Source: Hyaloperonospora brassicae (Eukaryota; Oomycota; Peronosporomycetes; Peronosporales; Peronosporaceae). Taken from it: DNA of 64,000 nucleotides. Numbering within the stretch: position 1 is the stretch's first letter; every line of letters starts with the position of its first letter. Location: assembly GCA_947650285.1 (NCBI GenBank), contig CANTFL010000086.1, positions 124,001-188,000 of the forward strand, given 5' to 3'. Shown here in pieces: positions 29,736 to 42,411 of the stretch. The notes under the pieces were generated by a model. The model made no database searches and was not told where the DNA came from. It was given only the letters and a program-made list of their open reading frames with translations. The position numbers were made by a program, and so were the translations under genes.

Positions 29736-32120
29736 CTACATCTCAAACTGCTCATAATGCACATCAAAGATGCCAGCAAAGTTAGAGGCCTCGACCTCCA
29801 CCGAGCGAATTAGACTCGAAGGACCTGATACCCAAGTACCAATGCCCGTAATATTGACAACAAAGTTGTGGGCTTGTTCCTTGACCACTTCGTTGAACAG
29901 CTGCAGCACGTCTAGTCGTGAGCGATTCACGGGGTGGCGAAAAGCGACTTCCTGTCCTTCGACCGAGTGCGACCGCGAGTACTCTGACGAGCGGTCGAAA
30001 TGTGTCATCGTATCTCCCGGTCCGTAGCTGGTATACGTAGGCACAAGCCGCGACTTTTCCAACCGACTCATCGATCGAGGCGTAGGCTCCGTGAACACCA
30101 CAATCCAGCCGATGCTAGCGCCCACGATCACAATGAGAACTTCGGCAATGCGCTGTATCGGCCACAAGTGCTGATTCACGCGCAGCGGCCCCAGGATCGG
30201 GTAGTCGTACCGAACGAGAAACAGACACCAGAAACTGCACGTGAAAGTCACGAAAAACAGCAACATTTGACGGGGCACGGACCGCGACGCTTGATAGAAC
30301 GGCCGCGTGGGGACCATGCTCGTATCGTCCATGGGCTTCAGCATGATCCCGCTCGGGACATCCACGCCACCCAAGTGCTGGTCACCCGTAAAGTAGAGAC
30401 AAGTCTTGACCTTGACATGGCTCGGATCGTACTGCTCGATAGCATCCAGCAAAGGCTCAAACTCGTGAAAGATGCCAACTTCGCGGGACGTCCAGTGAAA
30501 GTACACCTGCGTGAACTCGACGTTCGGGTCATTGTTGCGCATGCAATCGAGGATCTTGCCGATAATGCTAATGATCGGTGTAGCCCCCACACCACCAGCT
30601 ACAAACACGAGCGCCGGGTAGTGCTGGAAGTCGTCCGACATTTTGCCGTAAAAGCCATCGACGTAAATAAGCGGCATCTTGCGCTCTTCCCGCGCTTGGA
30701 TGGCCACAGCATACAACGACTTGGTCCACTTGCCTACGCACTTTACGTGCACGGTAAACGTGTCTTCGTACTCGATCGGGGACGAGCTAATGCTGAACGG
30801 ATGCCACTGTATATGCGACAGCAGCGGAATACGCAGGTAAACAAATTGACCAGCATGGTAATGACCCGACTTGCCCGGTGAACGGCGGAACACCAAGCGC
30901 GTGATCTCGCCAGGAATCGCTTCCAGATCCACAACTTCACATGGCATGCGACTCTGACTGCGAGCCAAGATACGGTGCATGACATAGAGACACACGGCCG
31001 GGTACATCCAGATGACAAATCGCGAAAAGTGCAGTGCTCCGAGGAAAAGCACCAGCACGAAGAGGTGGTGGCAGTAGTAAAACAGCGCATAGTACCGGCG
31101 GCGGATCGGACCGAGCGACGTCACGCCAATGATGACACAGCAAAGCAGTGCCAATTGACCGCAAAAGTTCTCAAATCGTCTCTTGCCGACTGTGCCGTAG
31201 TCGCAGTCCATGCAAGGAAACGACGACTCGATGAACGTGCCGCTCTTGTACCAGACGTAATACTGCGGCATCGCATGCAGCATCACGATTGCAACCGTAA
31301 AGAACCCAATCCAGCGGTGGTACTTGATCGCGTGCGGGTAGTCAATGCCCATTGAAATCATCCAGAAGGAATTCCGCGTGGCAGGAATGAGCAGCAGCGA
31401 GAAACAGAGCACAGCGTTGAAGCCCAGCACTGTCCCCACGAGTCGGAAGAGGAACGCAGGAGTCATCATCTTTGCGCCAGTTGCGAGAATCCGGTAATTT
31501 CGGGACAACACGGCCGCAAACCAAATGGCATTCAGACCTAGAAACACGAGCGTGCACATGGACTCGGCGTACGACATGTTGACGCTGCCCACCAGCATCT
31601 TGCGCTTTAAAAAGCGCATGGCCGTGCGATGGGCTCCAGTCGGTACAGGCGGCATGGCATTGCCCAGAGCAAGGGCCATGCCGCCAATCATGAACGGCAG
31701 GCCAATCAAGACGTAATTGACGAGGAACTCGACAACCTCACGCCGTCCACCGATCCATTGGCCCTTGACAGTTTTCGAGCCAAAGGCAGCGTAGAGGTGG
31801 TAGCGTAAGCCCGTGCGGTACTCGGGCAGCTCGTGGTAGATGATCGTAAACACGACCACTGCTGCACAGGCCGCTACTGTGACGAACGGCCACGTCTTGT
31901 AGTTCTTGTCCACTGGGGTCCCGTACACGAACGGCGTGGCAATCGGCGACGCTTTGCCAGCCATGTGACTGACGCTCATGCTGCTGAGCGTAAAGAACTT
32001 GCCGTGATTGCGACTGCTGTCTTGATTGTCGCTGGAACTCATGGCCTGGAGCTGGCGCCGCGTCGACGACTCCGACGGCAAGTCGAGCCCATTGATCCCG
32101 TCCATGGCAAAGTTGACCAT
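29736..32120 (-). CDS. ferric reductase / NADPH oxidase-like flavocytochrome
   Basis: 794 aa in one exon. A cytosolic N-terminus is followed by about eight membrane segments. Paired haem histidines are seen in HRWIGFFTVAIVMLH (about 270-285) and YYCHHLFVLVLFLGALH (about 347-363). The FAD-binding motif HPFSISSSP is near 440-448, and the NADPH-binding VAGGVGATPIISII near 503-518. Between the NAD-binding core and the C-terminus lie two further hydrophobic segments (about 612-634 and 645-668), an arrangement known from plant FRO ferric-chelate reductases. A conserved-looking C-terminal block (NFVVNITGIGTWVSGP) ends the protein. It should move electrons from NADPH across the membrane to Fe(III) or oxygen, and the acceptor cannot be told from sequence. 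No EF-hands were seen, unlike Rboh-type oxidases. Confidence 0.88.
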   Translation of the reverse strand: MVNFAMDGINGLDLPSESSTRRQLQAMSSSDNQDSSRNHGKFFTLSSMSVSHMAGKASPIATPFVYGTPVDKNYKTWPFVTVAACAAVVVFTIIYHELPEYRTGLRYHLYAAFGSKTVKGQWIGGRREVVEFLVNYVLIGLPFMIGGMALALGNAMPPVPTGAHRTAMRFLKRKMLVGSVNMSYAESMCTLVFLGLNAIWFAAVLSRNYRILATGAKMMTPAFLFRLVGTVLGFNAVLCFSLLLIPATRNSFWMISMGIDYPHAIKYHRWIGFFTVAIVMLHAMPQYYVWYKSGTFIESSFPCMDCDYGTVGKRRFENFCGQLALLCCVIIGVTSLGPIRRRYYALFYYCHHLFVLVLFLGALHFSRFVIWMYPAVCLYVMHRILARSQSRMPCEVVDLEAIPGEITRLVFRRSPGKSGHYHAGQFVYLRIPLLSHIQWHPFSISSSPIEYEDTFTVHVKCVGKWTKSLYAVAIQAREERKMPLIYVDGFYGKMSDDFQHYPALVFVAGGVGATPIISIIGKILDCMRNNDPNVEFTQVYFHWTSREVGIFHEFEPLLDAIEQYDPSHVKVKTCLYFTGDQHLGGVDVPSGIMLKPMDDTSMVPTRPFYQASRSVPRQMLLFFVTFTCSFWCLFLVRYDYPILGPLRVNQHLWPIQRIAEVLIVIVGASIGWIVVFTEPTPRSMSRLEKSRLVPTYTSYGPGDTMTHFDRSSEYSRSHSVEGQEVAFRHPVNRSRLDVLQLFNEVVKEQAHNFVVNITGIGTWVSGPSSLIRSVEVEASNFAGIFDVHYEQFEM

Positions 32121-34886
32121 CTTCAGTCAAAGAAGAGCTGTTGCAGCGACACGACCACCGAACACGTCGCTCGTGCTACGTGAGACGCGAGAGATAAATA
32201 GAACTGTCGTGCGAGCGAGTGGCGACGTCGCTCACAGACGCACACGACGCAGAGACAGAGAACGAGAACGAGAACGCGCGCGCGCGAGAGAGAGAGAGAG
32301 ACGTACCCCACACCCGCACCCACTCACAGACGGCCTGAACGGGTCCGTTCCTTTACGGCCTTTTTGCCAGCCGACGGGTATGGGCACACTGCGTGGAGAC
32401 CACTTGTCGCTCGGGTCAAGAGAGTACGGACAGTCAGTCAGTCAGTCGGTCAGTCGGTCAGTCGGTGCGACTCGTGCGCGTCGTATTGTCGTAACATATT
32501 AACGAGCGCAACGACAGTCGAAGCGCTCGTCTGATTGTGTTGTGGTGGCGGCAGTGCCTTTCTCTGCGCCCGGACAGACAGGTCGGCCGTTTCTGAACGA
32601 GAGAGTGGTCGCGGCGCGGCGACCATATGGGTCGGGTCAAGAGGCGTTTGTGTGACAAGGGCCCCCTACCCTCACCCACACCCCCACACACAACCCCCCA
32701 CCCCCACCCTCTCTCTCGACTATTTTTAGCAACGACCGGAGCCCCACGAGCGAGTTCGTTCCACCCACGCGGTGCGGACATAGACGGGTTCTTACTTGAC
32801 ATGAGCGTGAAAACGCGATAAGGGGTCGACTTTACACAATTTCAGCATTGATGGGAACGGAATTACACACTCGCGCGCAGGTGCTGAGCGTTTTGCTCTA
32901 CTTTAGAAGACGCGCAGTCAGTCAGCAGTAGTTGAAGGAGTGATGCGCAGGTTTGCACAGGCGCGATTAGCGCAAACTGCGTCGATTGTCGTCGTTTGCG
33001 CAGGCTTTTTCGCCGTGTCGATATGCTCCTGTGAGGTCGAAATCTCTCTCTATCTCTCAATCTCACTCTCTCTCTCAATCTCTCTCTCTCTCATTCAATC
33101 TCTCTCTCTCTCTCTAACTCTTTCAACGACTCGCAGCAAAGCCAGACACAGGTGCATATAAACGGTGCCAACGTCTCCTGCGTCGACGTTGCGCGGTTTG
33201 GCGTTGTTTGCCCGTTCCGACGTCTCGCTCAGTCGGGACTCATGCGTGTGGGTGGGTGTGCGTTAGCCAATATGTTGGGTCGTTTGGGAGATGCGCTGTC
33301 GCACTAGACGCTATTCTGCATGCGTGTCTTCACATCAATGGGCTCTAGAATGGCGTAGTGTCATGCCGCTCTGTTCCGACGAGGCTGGGCATCACTGTCG
33401 GCGCCAGCTACCGAACGTGACGATGTAAGAGGAAGCGACGAGTTCCCCGGTGCTCGCGATGGCCACTGCAGCTCTACATGTGCTAGATGGGTCCTTGAAT
33501 TCGGCCTTCGAGAAGAAGGCGCGGCCAGCACCTCGACAGGTCGGACGGGTTTTCTGCATCCCACGTTTATTACAATGTAAACGTTTCTGCAGATACAGTG
33601 TAGCGACTGCTCATTCGATTCCAGTGTTGCTTTCCCTCCACATACAAAAAGCTTTTCCTCTGGACCCCTGAGAAGTCGTGCGTGGGCTCTTCGTGTTAGA
33701 AGCCCGGGTCTTATTCGGGGAATACGGTGAGGCGGCTGCTCTGCTGGCTTCTTGACATGGAATGTGGGCTCGGTGGTCATCAATGAATGTGTCGTCACAC
33801 ATGAAGCAAGCTTGGCTGCTGAAGAGAAGGTCGATGGATGTTTGTTTGCTTGCTTGCTTGCTTGTTCAGTCAGTAGTGATGGGTTACTGTACGTAGCAGA
33901 CTGGGTGCACCTTCGTAAGGTATGAGGCACTGCTTTGCACTTGACGCTGTTGACTGTTTGTTGGCCTTCGTACAAAACCCACGAGATTTGTCCCATGACA
34001 TTACGATGGGACTGGGCTTTCCATTCGGTGAAGTAGGAAAAGCTGACAGCCATGTGGGGGGAAGCGTGACTGCCAATACTTCCCTCGAACAACCAGTCGA
34101 GTGCAGCATTGCGGTGGCTTACGATGGAATACGCTGACTGACCCAAGCGCGTGTCACGCGACCTCTCGTGTCAAACTCGGTGCAGCTTCGATTGCTGGTC
34201 CGAAGAAGACACGTACTAACGACATGGCCCGCGGGAACTGATCGCGTCGTTTTGTTGCTATACGCCATTTTCCTACGGACAGGCATCAACTCACGTATGC
34301 ACGTCATTGGTCACGTCGGCCGCTGGTAGCCTGCAGATCAATCAATGGACACATATATGCGCCATCTCTGACGATGCTGTCGCAGCTTTGAAGGTCGTAC
34401 GAATCTTGAGCTCGGTGCATGGCCGTGATATGTGAAGGTCAGTCGGTCCATGCGGGCCTGTTGCTTGCACATCTCCTCAGCGTTTGCTGAGACGTAGATG
34501 TTACAACATACCAGCGTCGAGTCGGTGCATATGCAAAAGAAGCGTCAATGCGCAGCACAAGTGTCAACAGGCAAGCCGTATCACGCTTGCGCACAGCAGA
34601 GTATATCAGAGCTGGACGACAAGATCGAGAGCTCCAGTCATCCGTTCAGCAACAAGCCTAAAACTGGTCGCGATGGCAACAATGTCACTAGTTTTCATCT
34701 TAGATCTTGTGGATGGGTCCACAGAGCAGACCCACGACGCCATCCTCCATAAGGACAAACGCACTACGGCAGACAGCAGCTAGCTCATGCTTTGTTTCGT
34801 CGAAACGGAACGGAACTGGAACGGGCTGTATTACTGTTACTTCCCGGATTCCCACCAGCCTCTAGACGCCAATCGTGGATTTGCAC
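32121..34886. other. intergenic with microsatellites
   Basis: 2.8 kb without a supportable gene. Simple repeats are (GA)n at about 32286-32300, a degenerate (CAGT/CGGT)n at 32431-32466, interrupted (TC)n at 33042-33117 and (TTGC)n near 33843-33865. A 261-codon minus frame (33361-34146) passes through the TTGC repeat and is judged spurious. Confidence 0.55.
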
Positions 34887-35674
34887 TTAAAAGCGGAGCT
34901 TCTTGAAGAAGAAACTGACACCAGCAGCCTTCTTCTCCGACTTGCACGCACCCTGGTTCAGGTAGCTGTCACGGGAACACGAGAGCACGTCAGGACTCTC
35001 ACTGAGAAAGTATAAAGTCCACAAAGCGTCACAAGTAATGCAGTCGAAACGTACCGCTCCTCAAACACCTTCTTAATCGTCTTGCGGGACTCAATGCGGG
35101 TCTCCGGGTTGCCCAGCACCTCGTCGTCCAAGACCTTCTTCAGATCGATGTCGGCCACGTAACGGGTGGGCATGATGTGGTTGTAGTTGACGTACTTGAC
35201 GAACGGTTTCACCTTTGAGCGCTGTTTCACCTTAGCCTTGCTCATGGCGCGTGTCACCTTGCGCGGGTAGCGGTCAATGCCAGCAACTACATCGGTCACA
35301 CGCCACGTAGTCAGTCCCAACGCTCTCACCACCTACACAGCTCGTGGCAAATGGACCGTCTCGTACCGATCGCGTGGCCAAACTTGCGGTCACCACGACC
35401 CTCGTCAAACGTCTTGACAACAATCGCCTTGCGGCCGGCAAAGCGGCCGTTCAGCAGCACCACGACCTTTCCGTTCTTGACACTACAGCATAGCAGCAAG
35501 AGCAGTCAGTACCCCCCCCCGTCCAGTAGTCCAGTGGTTCGGTCGTTGTGTACAGCCCAGTCCATCGTCGCCTCTTTTGCACGCGCTCTTAGCCACAGAC
35601 TCTGGATCGGATTGCTGGCGGCTGTCCAGTCTATCTACGCCCTTCCTGTTCATGCCATCCACTTACATGCCCAT
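34887..35674 (-). CDS. RPL27: 60S ribosomal protein eL27
   Basis: Four coding exons on the minus strand: 35674-35667, 35482-35367, 35286-35055 and 34965-34887, giving 144 aa, normal for eL27. The first exon codes for only eight bases (ATG GGC AT) before a strong GTAAGT donor. Exon 2 has GKVVVLLNGRFAGRKAIVVK, the KOW-type start of eL27. Exon 3 has VAGIDRYPRKVT and KPFVKYVNYNHIMPTRY, and exon 4 ends FFFKKLRF, the family C-terminus. The tiny first exon is inferred from family start position, splice consensus and phase. It is a large-subunit ribosomal protein. Confidence 0.92.
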
Positions 35675-38600
35675 GATTCCGTTCGCTGGTGCAGTTCCGT
35701 ACTGCTCGCAGCCAAGAGCGCCTGCCAGGGCCAACCAATCGTGCACGCGACGTCTCTGATTGGCTCTTTTCCTGTAGCTGCTCGGTTTGGCTCGACTCGG
35801 TTCACTGAACCGCTGAGGGGAAGGGCTACGGGGACAAGGCGCTCCTCTGCCAGCTTTGATCAATGTGTCACACACCACGATGTAAACTTAAGCGAAGTGA
35901 AGATGGTACAAATCGCGAACGAACGAGTGCGTGTAGGCGATCGATCCATGATAAGTTGGTAAGCCAAATGGGATTAGTACGACACCTGGCCACCCCGACA
36001 TTGCACACACGAATTGCCACGCTTCATGTGTGGTTGCATGGGTCACGTTTCTGAGACTGCTTTTTATTGCGCGTCGTAGCACCAACGATGTCTCTCACCT
36101 TTATAGAGGAAGCTGGCGTCAAGAGTTAACACGTTGTATCAGCACACGGAGGGCACGCTGGGAGTACCTCATCAAAACACAGACGACTCGTATCTTTGCT
36201 TTGCGGGTTTGCGGTGCTTTGACCAGATGTTTAGTGCGGAGGATACATAGATGACATCGTGTGCATGATAAAGTGATCGCTTACGTTCCGTGCAATGTAT
36301 CTGTTGTCACGTGGGACCTTGCAGTAACGTGCATGCAGTGTGACGTATCACATATGTTAGCTCACAATATCTACTCTCTTGTGCGACTGGTAGGCGCGTA
36401 AACAAATTGTTTGCGCTACCGAAACCGTTGTCCGAAGAGTGATGCGACGTCCATTGTGTAAAAGTGGGTAAGGCAGTGATACAATTCGATCTCCAAAGAC
36501 AGGGTAGATGTTTCAATTCGAGAGTAAACGAAATGAAAATGGTACGACCGCATCATGTACCGACCACGGCCTTCATATCAATCATTGATTGACAACGATG
36601 ATGTCCACGTCGATCATGATGTTAGCTAACAGACCACTAATCAGGAGATGCACGCAACCGAGTGGTGGGTCATTGAGCTTATGTTGAGATCTCTACCCGA
36701 TATGTACTCGTGTTCGATCAATCTAAGATTGACCTAAAACATAAAACGCTGTTCTCGTCTTCCCGGCATTCGACCAGTCAATTTGTTTGCATGCTTCCTG
36801 CATTGCACAGTGCGCGTGAGGCGAGTGCATTTGTCAACTAATGCTGTCACGTGTGAGGTCCTGGATAGCACCTCGTACGTCTGCATCCCCTACTAACGTA
36901 CGGCATGCTCGTTGCTACTCGCAGAGGTGTACGAACTTCGTCGAGTCACCAAAAAGTCGTCGCCTGACGCATGTACGGACTTGCCTCGCAAGCAATAACG
37001 CGTCGGACGAGAGTTCTGCGCACATCAGAAATACGCAGATCGATAATGATCGAATGGTCGGTAAACTTGTTGACTTGTCCGCAAGTATACCAAGACTTGC
37101 GTGCGCCCAGATGGTCAAGGCAAAGGCGCGTTGACGTTGTCAATAGCCGCTTCATACTTTTCGTGCTTTTTGGCACTTCTCTCAAGCACACGTCCTTTAT
37201 CCGCGTGCCGCTTTCGCGCAATTGCAGGAGCTCGCCGTATACAGTAGCGCCTTGCTCACACTGGGCAGTAACTCAGTACTCGCCGATCGTTGTGATTGTG
37301 ACGTCGTCTGTGCTCGACCGTGTGAGAGCAAGACTGATAATATGCACATAGGTTCTCTTTCTACCATAGCCAGATATAGATGGGCTTGTCGTCTTTCGTG
37401 TGCGTTCTCTTCACTGCGACTTAATCTTCGTGCCATTTATCGCATCGTGTCTACCCGTTTGACACCTTGGCAAGATAGCGTCGTCATCATCCAGCCTGCC
37501 AACAACGTATCGGTTCGAAGTTCTCCGTGCAGATATGCTAACAACTCGCCGCATCTGCACTTTGCAAAACGTGCCATACAGCTTCATCCTTAGCGTATCG
37601 CAAGGTCCAAGACGAGAACGCGTACGATCCGGTGTCACTGCTTTTGATGCGTCAAAGCACTTTGTGGCTGCTCCTAGCTTCAGGCTTGGTATTTTCTCTG
37701 CGTTTTCGTCTTTTGTAGCTTTCGCACTATGTTTAATGGCTTTAGCCTACAGCTCCATCTACTCTCAGGTAGACGTCCCATCAGTCGAACGCTTCACCGA
37801 CTCGAATGTCTTTGCATTGTTACAAGAGCTGTACGAGGATGCTTTACCGCGATACCGATCTATCTACGCCTTGCAAGCACAATAACATGGACGTTACATT
37901 CAGAAATGATCTTACTTGTACAGTTTTGTTGTTGTTTTGCGCTTTGTACAAGTTGGTCATGCTTTTTTGTTCTCAGATGGCATGTAGATCGTCTGCCCAC
38001 GATAGAATGGATGTGTGTGTTTTTTCCATTAACATTACGTCGTTCAGTAAATGTCCAGTCCACTACTCGAAAGGCGTCGCGGCCGAGTTCATTACCACAT
38101 AGGTCTTTCTTTTTTGCATGTGTAAACCAGCATTTGTGCGCAGAGACGATGTCAAGTTACAGTAGTTCTGTACCGCCTGTAGGATCGCTACCTCTCTTAT
38201 TTCATCAGATCCACCAATCGATAACCACGATAAACAAGGAGATGAAGGAGATCAGTGGATGCTTCACTGAGCAAGAAAAAGGAACACGGAGAGTGGTGGA
38301 CATTTGCTACGTGCAAGAGTCAACCTTCGGAGTTGTTCCTGCTTTGCAATCGTACAGCTGGATTCACTAATGTTGAATGTTCCAAAGCAACAAAAGCGGA
38401 TTGATATATTGGTAGCGTTCGAATGCCGATACGTACATTGCGAAGGGGTACGTCCGCTCAGACTGAAGCAGCCTTATCTCAACTAGAGGAAGTGGCGAGA
38501 CGCTGCTTTTCAATTCAGCACACTGTTGCACAATACAGAATCTCGACGGCCGCTGCTGTGTCGCTGATGTTAATGTGAAAAACAATATTTGCGACAAAAA

Positions 38601-39705
38601 AGAACTCGCGTGCATGAGCAGCACCATCGACGCGAGCTGATACATAATCTTCACTGCATTGGCAACACAGCGATCGCAAGAATAGCGTCCTTAGAATATT
38701 GTAAATGAGTACGTATCGTTTACCTCCTTGTTGTAACGATCCGAACACAATGCCTCGCAGTACAAAAGTGGCATAGGCCGCGGATGTCCAGCCACACGTC
38801 GTCAACTCGCTGATATTTTTCGTTTTACGGTACGTGAGAACTTTTCTGTGTGCACAATATCTACAGTAAAAATATTCAAATACTTATAAACCGAATTTGC
38901 TGAATGTACTTGGAAGCTTCAGATTGGCGACGACTTGTCATGAGAAACAACACAATGTTTGCAGTCCAAAACTCGATTCTGCGTGTCTCGACTGAACAAG
39001 ATAACCTTTGAAAGGGACAGTATTTACTCAATAGCGAGTCGTGAAGCAAGCTCTGAAATTTGCTCTATGATAGAGTTATCTCACCCCGCGGTCTAAAGTA
39101 TGGTCCAGGTGTCCACTTACGTATCTCGGACACTCTTGCTGAAGGCTTCGGGTTGGATCGGCTGAGCATTGCGAGGTATAATGAGTACCGAGCTGTGATT
39201 GTTATCGTGAGTTGAAGCCACTTGCGGAGTCGCTGATCTGTTGAAGCGAAGGATGAGCGAAAAGAGAGATAACGGCCGAATGCGCCTTTGCAACAGTTGC
39301 AAAGGCAACGCAATGAAACAAAGATGGGAAAGAAGACGCGCGAGTATACACACATGTCTACGGCACACGCACAAACATTTACACACACAAAAGACGCAGC
39401 GACATGAACCCTCAGCTTATGCCCTCACAGACTCTCACGTCAGCTTTGCCGTTTCACACACGCACCGCTTGTAGACATCAAACGTCCGCAGTCTCCTCCG
39501 CGTCGTTCTCGGCCATGACCTCCGAAACCGCATATCGTACCTTGCGTGTGTCCCACCCACCCACTGTCACAAAGAGACGCACTGACTGACAAGTAGCTGC
39601 TGGTCCCACGTTGTACCCCTTCGCGTACCGCTTCGCCCTTTGCCACTCGCTCAGCTGATTACTTCTGATTACGCACTGGAACGCCACCACACACGCGCAC
39701 ACATA
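35675..39705. other. long intergenic stretch, one weak candidate gene
   Basis: About 4 kb without a convincing gene. The only exon-like piece is an ATG-started 73-codon frame at 38149-38370 plus. It has a helical, charged centre (ITTINKEMKEISGCF) and may be a small protein or an exon, but I do not recognise it and give it low weight. Other frames overlap on both strands. Confidence 0.4.
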
Positions 39706-41292
39706 ATGCCGTCGACCGGTTTCTCGGATCTCGATGACGAGCTCCTGGCGCACGTGCTCAGCTTCTCCGCAGCTCGAGACGTCGAGGCGCTCACTGTCGC
39801 GTCTGCTGTGGTCGCTCGAGACGTCTTACCGCAGTGTGCCCATATCTGGGCGCACCTCTTTCGCCGCCGCTGGGAAGCGCTCAATTACCCGCTGAGTGGC
39901 GTCGCAGGAGGCGAAGCGCTGCTCCAGTTGCACGAGAACTTGGACGCGCTGTTCCCCAGGTGCTGTACAGGATAACGGGCTCTTGGGAGCAGGTGCTGTG
40001 GCGCTGATCACGGGGATACGAAGACACTGAGCGCTGTGCGTTGTTGGGGTTGTTATTTGGTGGTACAGTTCGTGCTCAACCAGCCGCAAGTTCCAGTTGC
40101 TGGCACACGCCATTGTGCCCGTGCCTTCTTATGCTGACATACAAGAGACGCAAAGGACTGTGGGCTACATTGATGCATACCATCGGTACGTGCATGTACA
40201 GTGCATTGGCTCGAGTACAGTGCTGCCGTGACCCCTGACGGGCTTGTCCAGGATTATTGCGCTGCCGCCACGAGACTGGACGCAGCCACACACGGTCGAC
40301 TTTGCACTCGATGGACAGATGCTGGGAAATGACCGGTGCGTGCGAGCAAATATGCCGTTTCTTACGACGCCCTACGTCGCAGTGTACAAGCGCTTTGTAA
40401 CCGAAGAAGACAAAGCTCAAGGCCACACACGGCCCGTTTATCAAATCGGCATTGTTACTGGAGGGTACTTTGAGCTGAGCGTACGGGAGCGGCAACACCG
40501 ACATGCGCGAGTTTCGTCGTTGTTCGGCCATGAACCCATGACGTCAATTGGTCTGGTCGATGCAAAGTTTCCGCTGGTGGGCAAGCAACCGGGGTGGACA
40601 CGCAGATCACACGGGTACCACGGCGATGATGGTCGATACTACCACGGCACTGCATTCCAGGTACGGTGGAAATGGCTCACAGCCGTGTGCCTATGATCAC
40701 GGCTTGACCTTGTGCATGAACTTGGTGGTATGTAAAGCAGGGTCAGCCTTTCGGCCCCCGTTTCAAAGCTGGACGCACTATCGGCTGCGGGATCCACACT
40801 AGTCCTACTACTGGAACGTCGTCTATATTTTTCAGCAATAATGGCGAATTGATCTCGACTGAGCATGGAGCGTATCTTGAGGGCGAGCATCGAAACTGGT
40901 ACCCAGCGGTTGGACTGGACTCATACGATGCGTTGCATGTCAACTTTGGCCAAGAACCGTTTGCATACAGCGATGTTGCAGGTATGTTGTAGCAGCTTCT
41001 GTTGTGATCATGCTGTATAAGTAGACCACCAGCTCACGTTTCTTCACGACGCGCTGATTGTCGTCCAGATCAATTGTTTAACGAGTGCAACGCCATGGGA
41101 AAAGCTGTAGTGGAAAATCTGCAGTGGTATGACATTTGTGACTCGGACGGTGAGAGCACTGAAGATGGAAGAAACAGCAGCGAGGGCGATGCTGGAAATA
41201 GCGCTGGATCCGACATGTCCGACGACGACATTAGAGCGGGACTGATTGTGCGCATATTAGCAATGCGGCAAGCAGGAATGGACTTCTTTTGA
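39706..41292 (+). CDS. F-box and SPRY domain protein
   Basis: Five exons give 414 aa: 39706-39959, 40069-40185, 40252-40660, 40741-40981 and 41069-41292. The N-terminus is an F-box (FSDLDDELLAHVLSFSAARD, continuing to CAHIWAHLFRRRW), which binds Skp1 in SCF ubiquitin ligases. From about residue 125 a SPRY/B30.2 domain follows, with DFALDGQMLGNDR, YFELSV, GWTRRSHGYHGDDGRYYHG, FKAGRTIGCGI, SIFFSNNGELI and WYPAVGL. The C-terminus is acidic and Ser-rich (DSDGESTEDG). F-box plus SPRY is the layout of animal Fbxo45/FSN-1, though direct orthology is not claimed. The role is probably a substrate receptor for cullin-RING ligases. The exon 1 donor (GTGCTG) is weak. Confidence 0.8.
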
Positions 41293-42024
41293 CGAAGTGC
41301 TCGTGATATTGACAATCGCGTCGGATCTAGCGCTGGAGCATACGTCGCACCATACTGTAGTGGCTAGTAAGTGAGTGGTCCGAGTACCAAAGAGTAGCAC
41401 ATGTGTAGCTTTCTTGTCTCCCACTCGCTAGAACGTGTATGAGGTATCAGCAGTCGATCATCAGCTGGCTCGCGCACATTACTGGGAACAAAACACATGA
41501 TCGATGATATGTCCTCGAGCATCTCGTATCTCTCTATCGTACTGACCTGTGTGCATCTGCATCCACCTGAGGTCGACATACTTGGACTGCTTTCCACTAG
41601 ATGCTGCTGAGAAGGATGACGGGCCACATAGCTCGACCTTTCCTCCATGTGGTCCTAGACCAATACCGGCTCATGACGGCGTCTACTAGATCGTTGTTGA
41701 TGCACGGCGGCATTTTCGCTCGTGAAAAGCCGCAAAGTCTTGAGTGAGGATGCGCATCGTTACAAGTTTGCTGACGAACACGTCCCTACAGACTGTTTCT
41801 CGCTGGATTGGCAGGATAGACTAGGAACACGAGGCCGATTAGATCATACAACCAGGCACTCGACCATGACGGGCATTTGCTAGTGAGCTGTTCACTTCGT
41901 GTGACAAGGCGTAATGCCGGAAAGCGATGCCACCTATAGCCCGGATAGGCGATGGACACTGACTGATTGATTGCATGTTTATTCCTATAGATCACCACTT
42001 TTTCTCTCTTTTAGTGTCGAGACG

Positions 42025-42411
42025 ATGACATGCGTCGGAGAAGACGGCTCTGAACTCGCATCGATGCACTTAATCGCTTGGCACTGCAGACGCTACTTAC
42101 ACATTTGCTGCTTTGCACGTGACGACAGGTTATGTTCCTATCCTGAGGCTTTGGCCCCTGTGGCGTCATCGTTGCGTCCATGTTTACATGAGGTCGCACT
42201 GGTGTTGCAGGCAGATAATGTAGCTTTGCTTTTCGACGTGGCTTCCGATCACTTGGCGCCGTCACGTGTGCTGGTTGAACCTGCGGGGCATGTGGGACAC
42301 CTCATGTGCCACATTGCGTCAGAAGAAATGAATGCTGCAAAGAAGACGCGCCCCAAAGTGTTTGTTGAAGTGCTTATATGCGCTGACCCGACTGTGGATG
42401 TGCGCATGTGA
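42025..42411 (+). CDS. hypothetical protein, 128 aa
   Basis: An ATG-started frame of 128 codons, following a pyrimidine-rich tract and possible acceptor sites. I do not recognise it. It is Cys/His-containing at the start and hydrophobic-helical in the middle (HEVALVLQADNVALLFDVASDHL), and it ends in VFVEVLICADPTVDVRM. No introns are apparent. It could be a real small gene, a 3' exon, or chance. 41293-42024 and 42412-43164 around it hold no other supportable gene. Confidence 0.3.
   Translation: MTCVGEDGSELASMHLIAWHCRRYLHICCFARDDRLCSYPEALAPVASSLRPCLHEVALVLQADNVALLFDVASDHLAPSRVLVEPAGHVGHLMCHIASEEMNAAKKTRPKVFVEVLICADPTVDVRM

Noticed and set aside
33361..34146. 261-codon minus-strand frame
   Set aside because: It runs through a TTGC microsatellite, has no family motif and no codon bias, and is overlapped by frames on the other strand.
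37535..38370. 116- and 213-codon plus frames with a hydrophobic stretch
   Set aside because: They overlap in different frames with no recognisable domain. Only the 73-codon piece at 38149 was kept as a weak mention.
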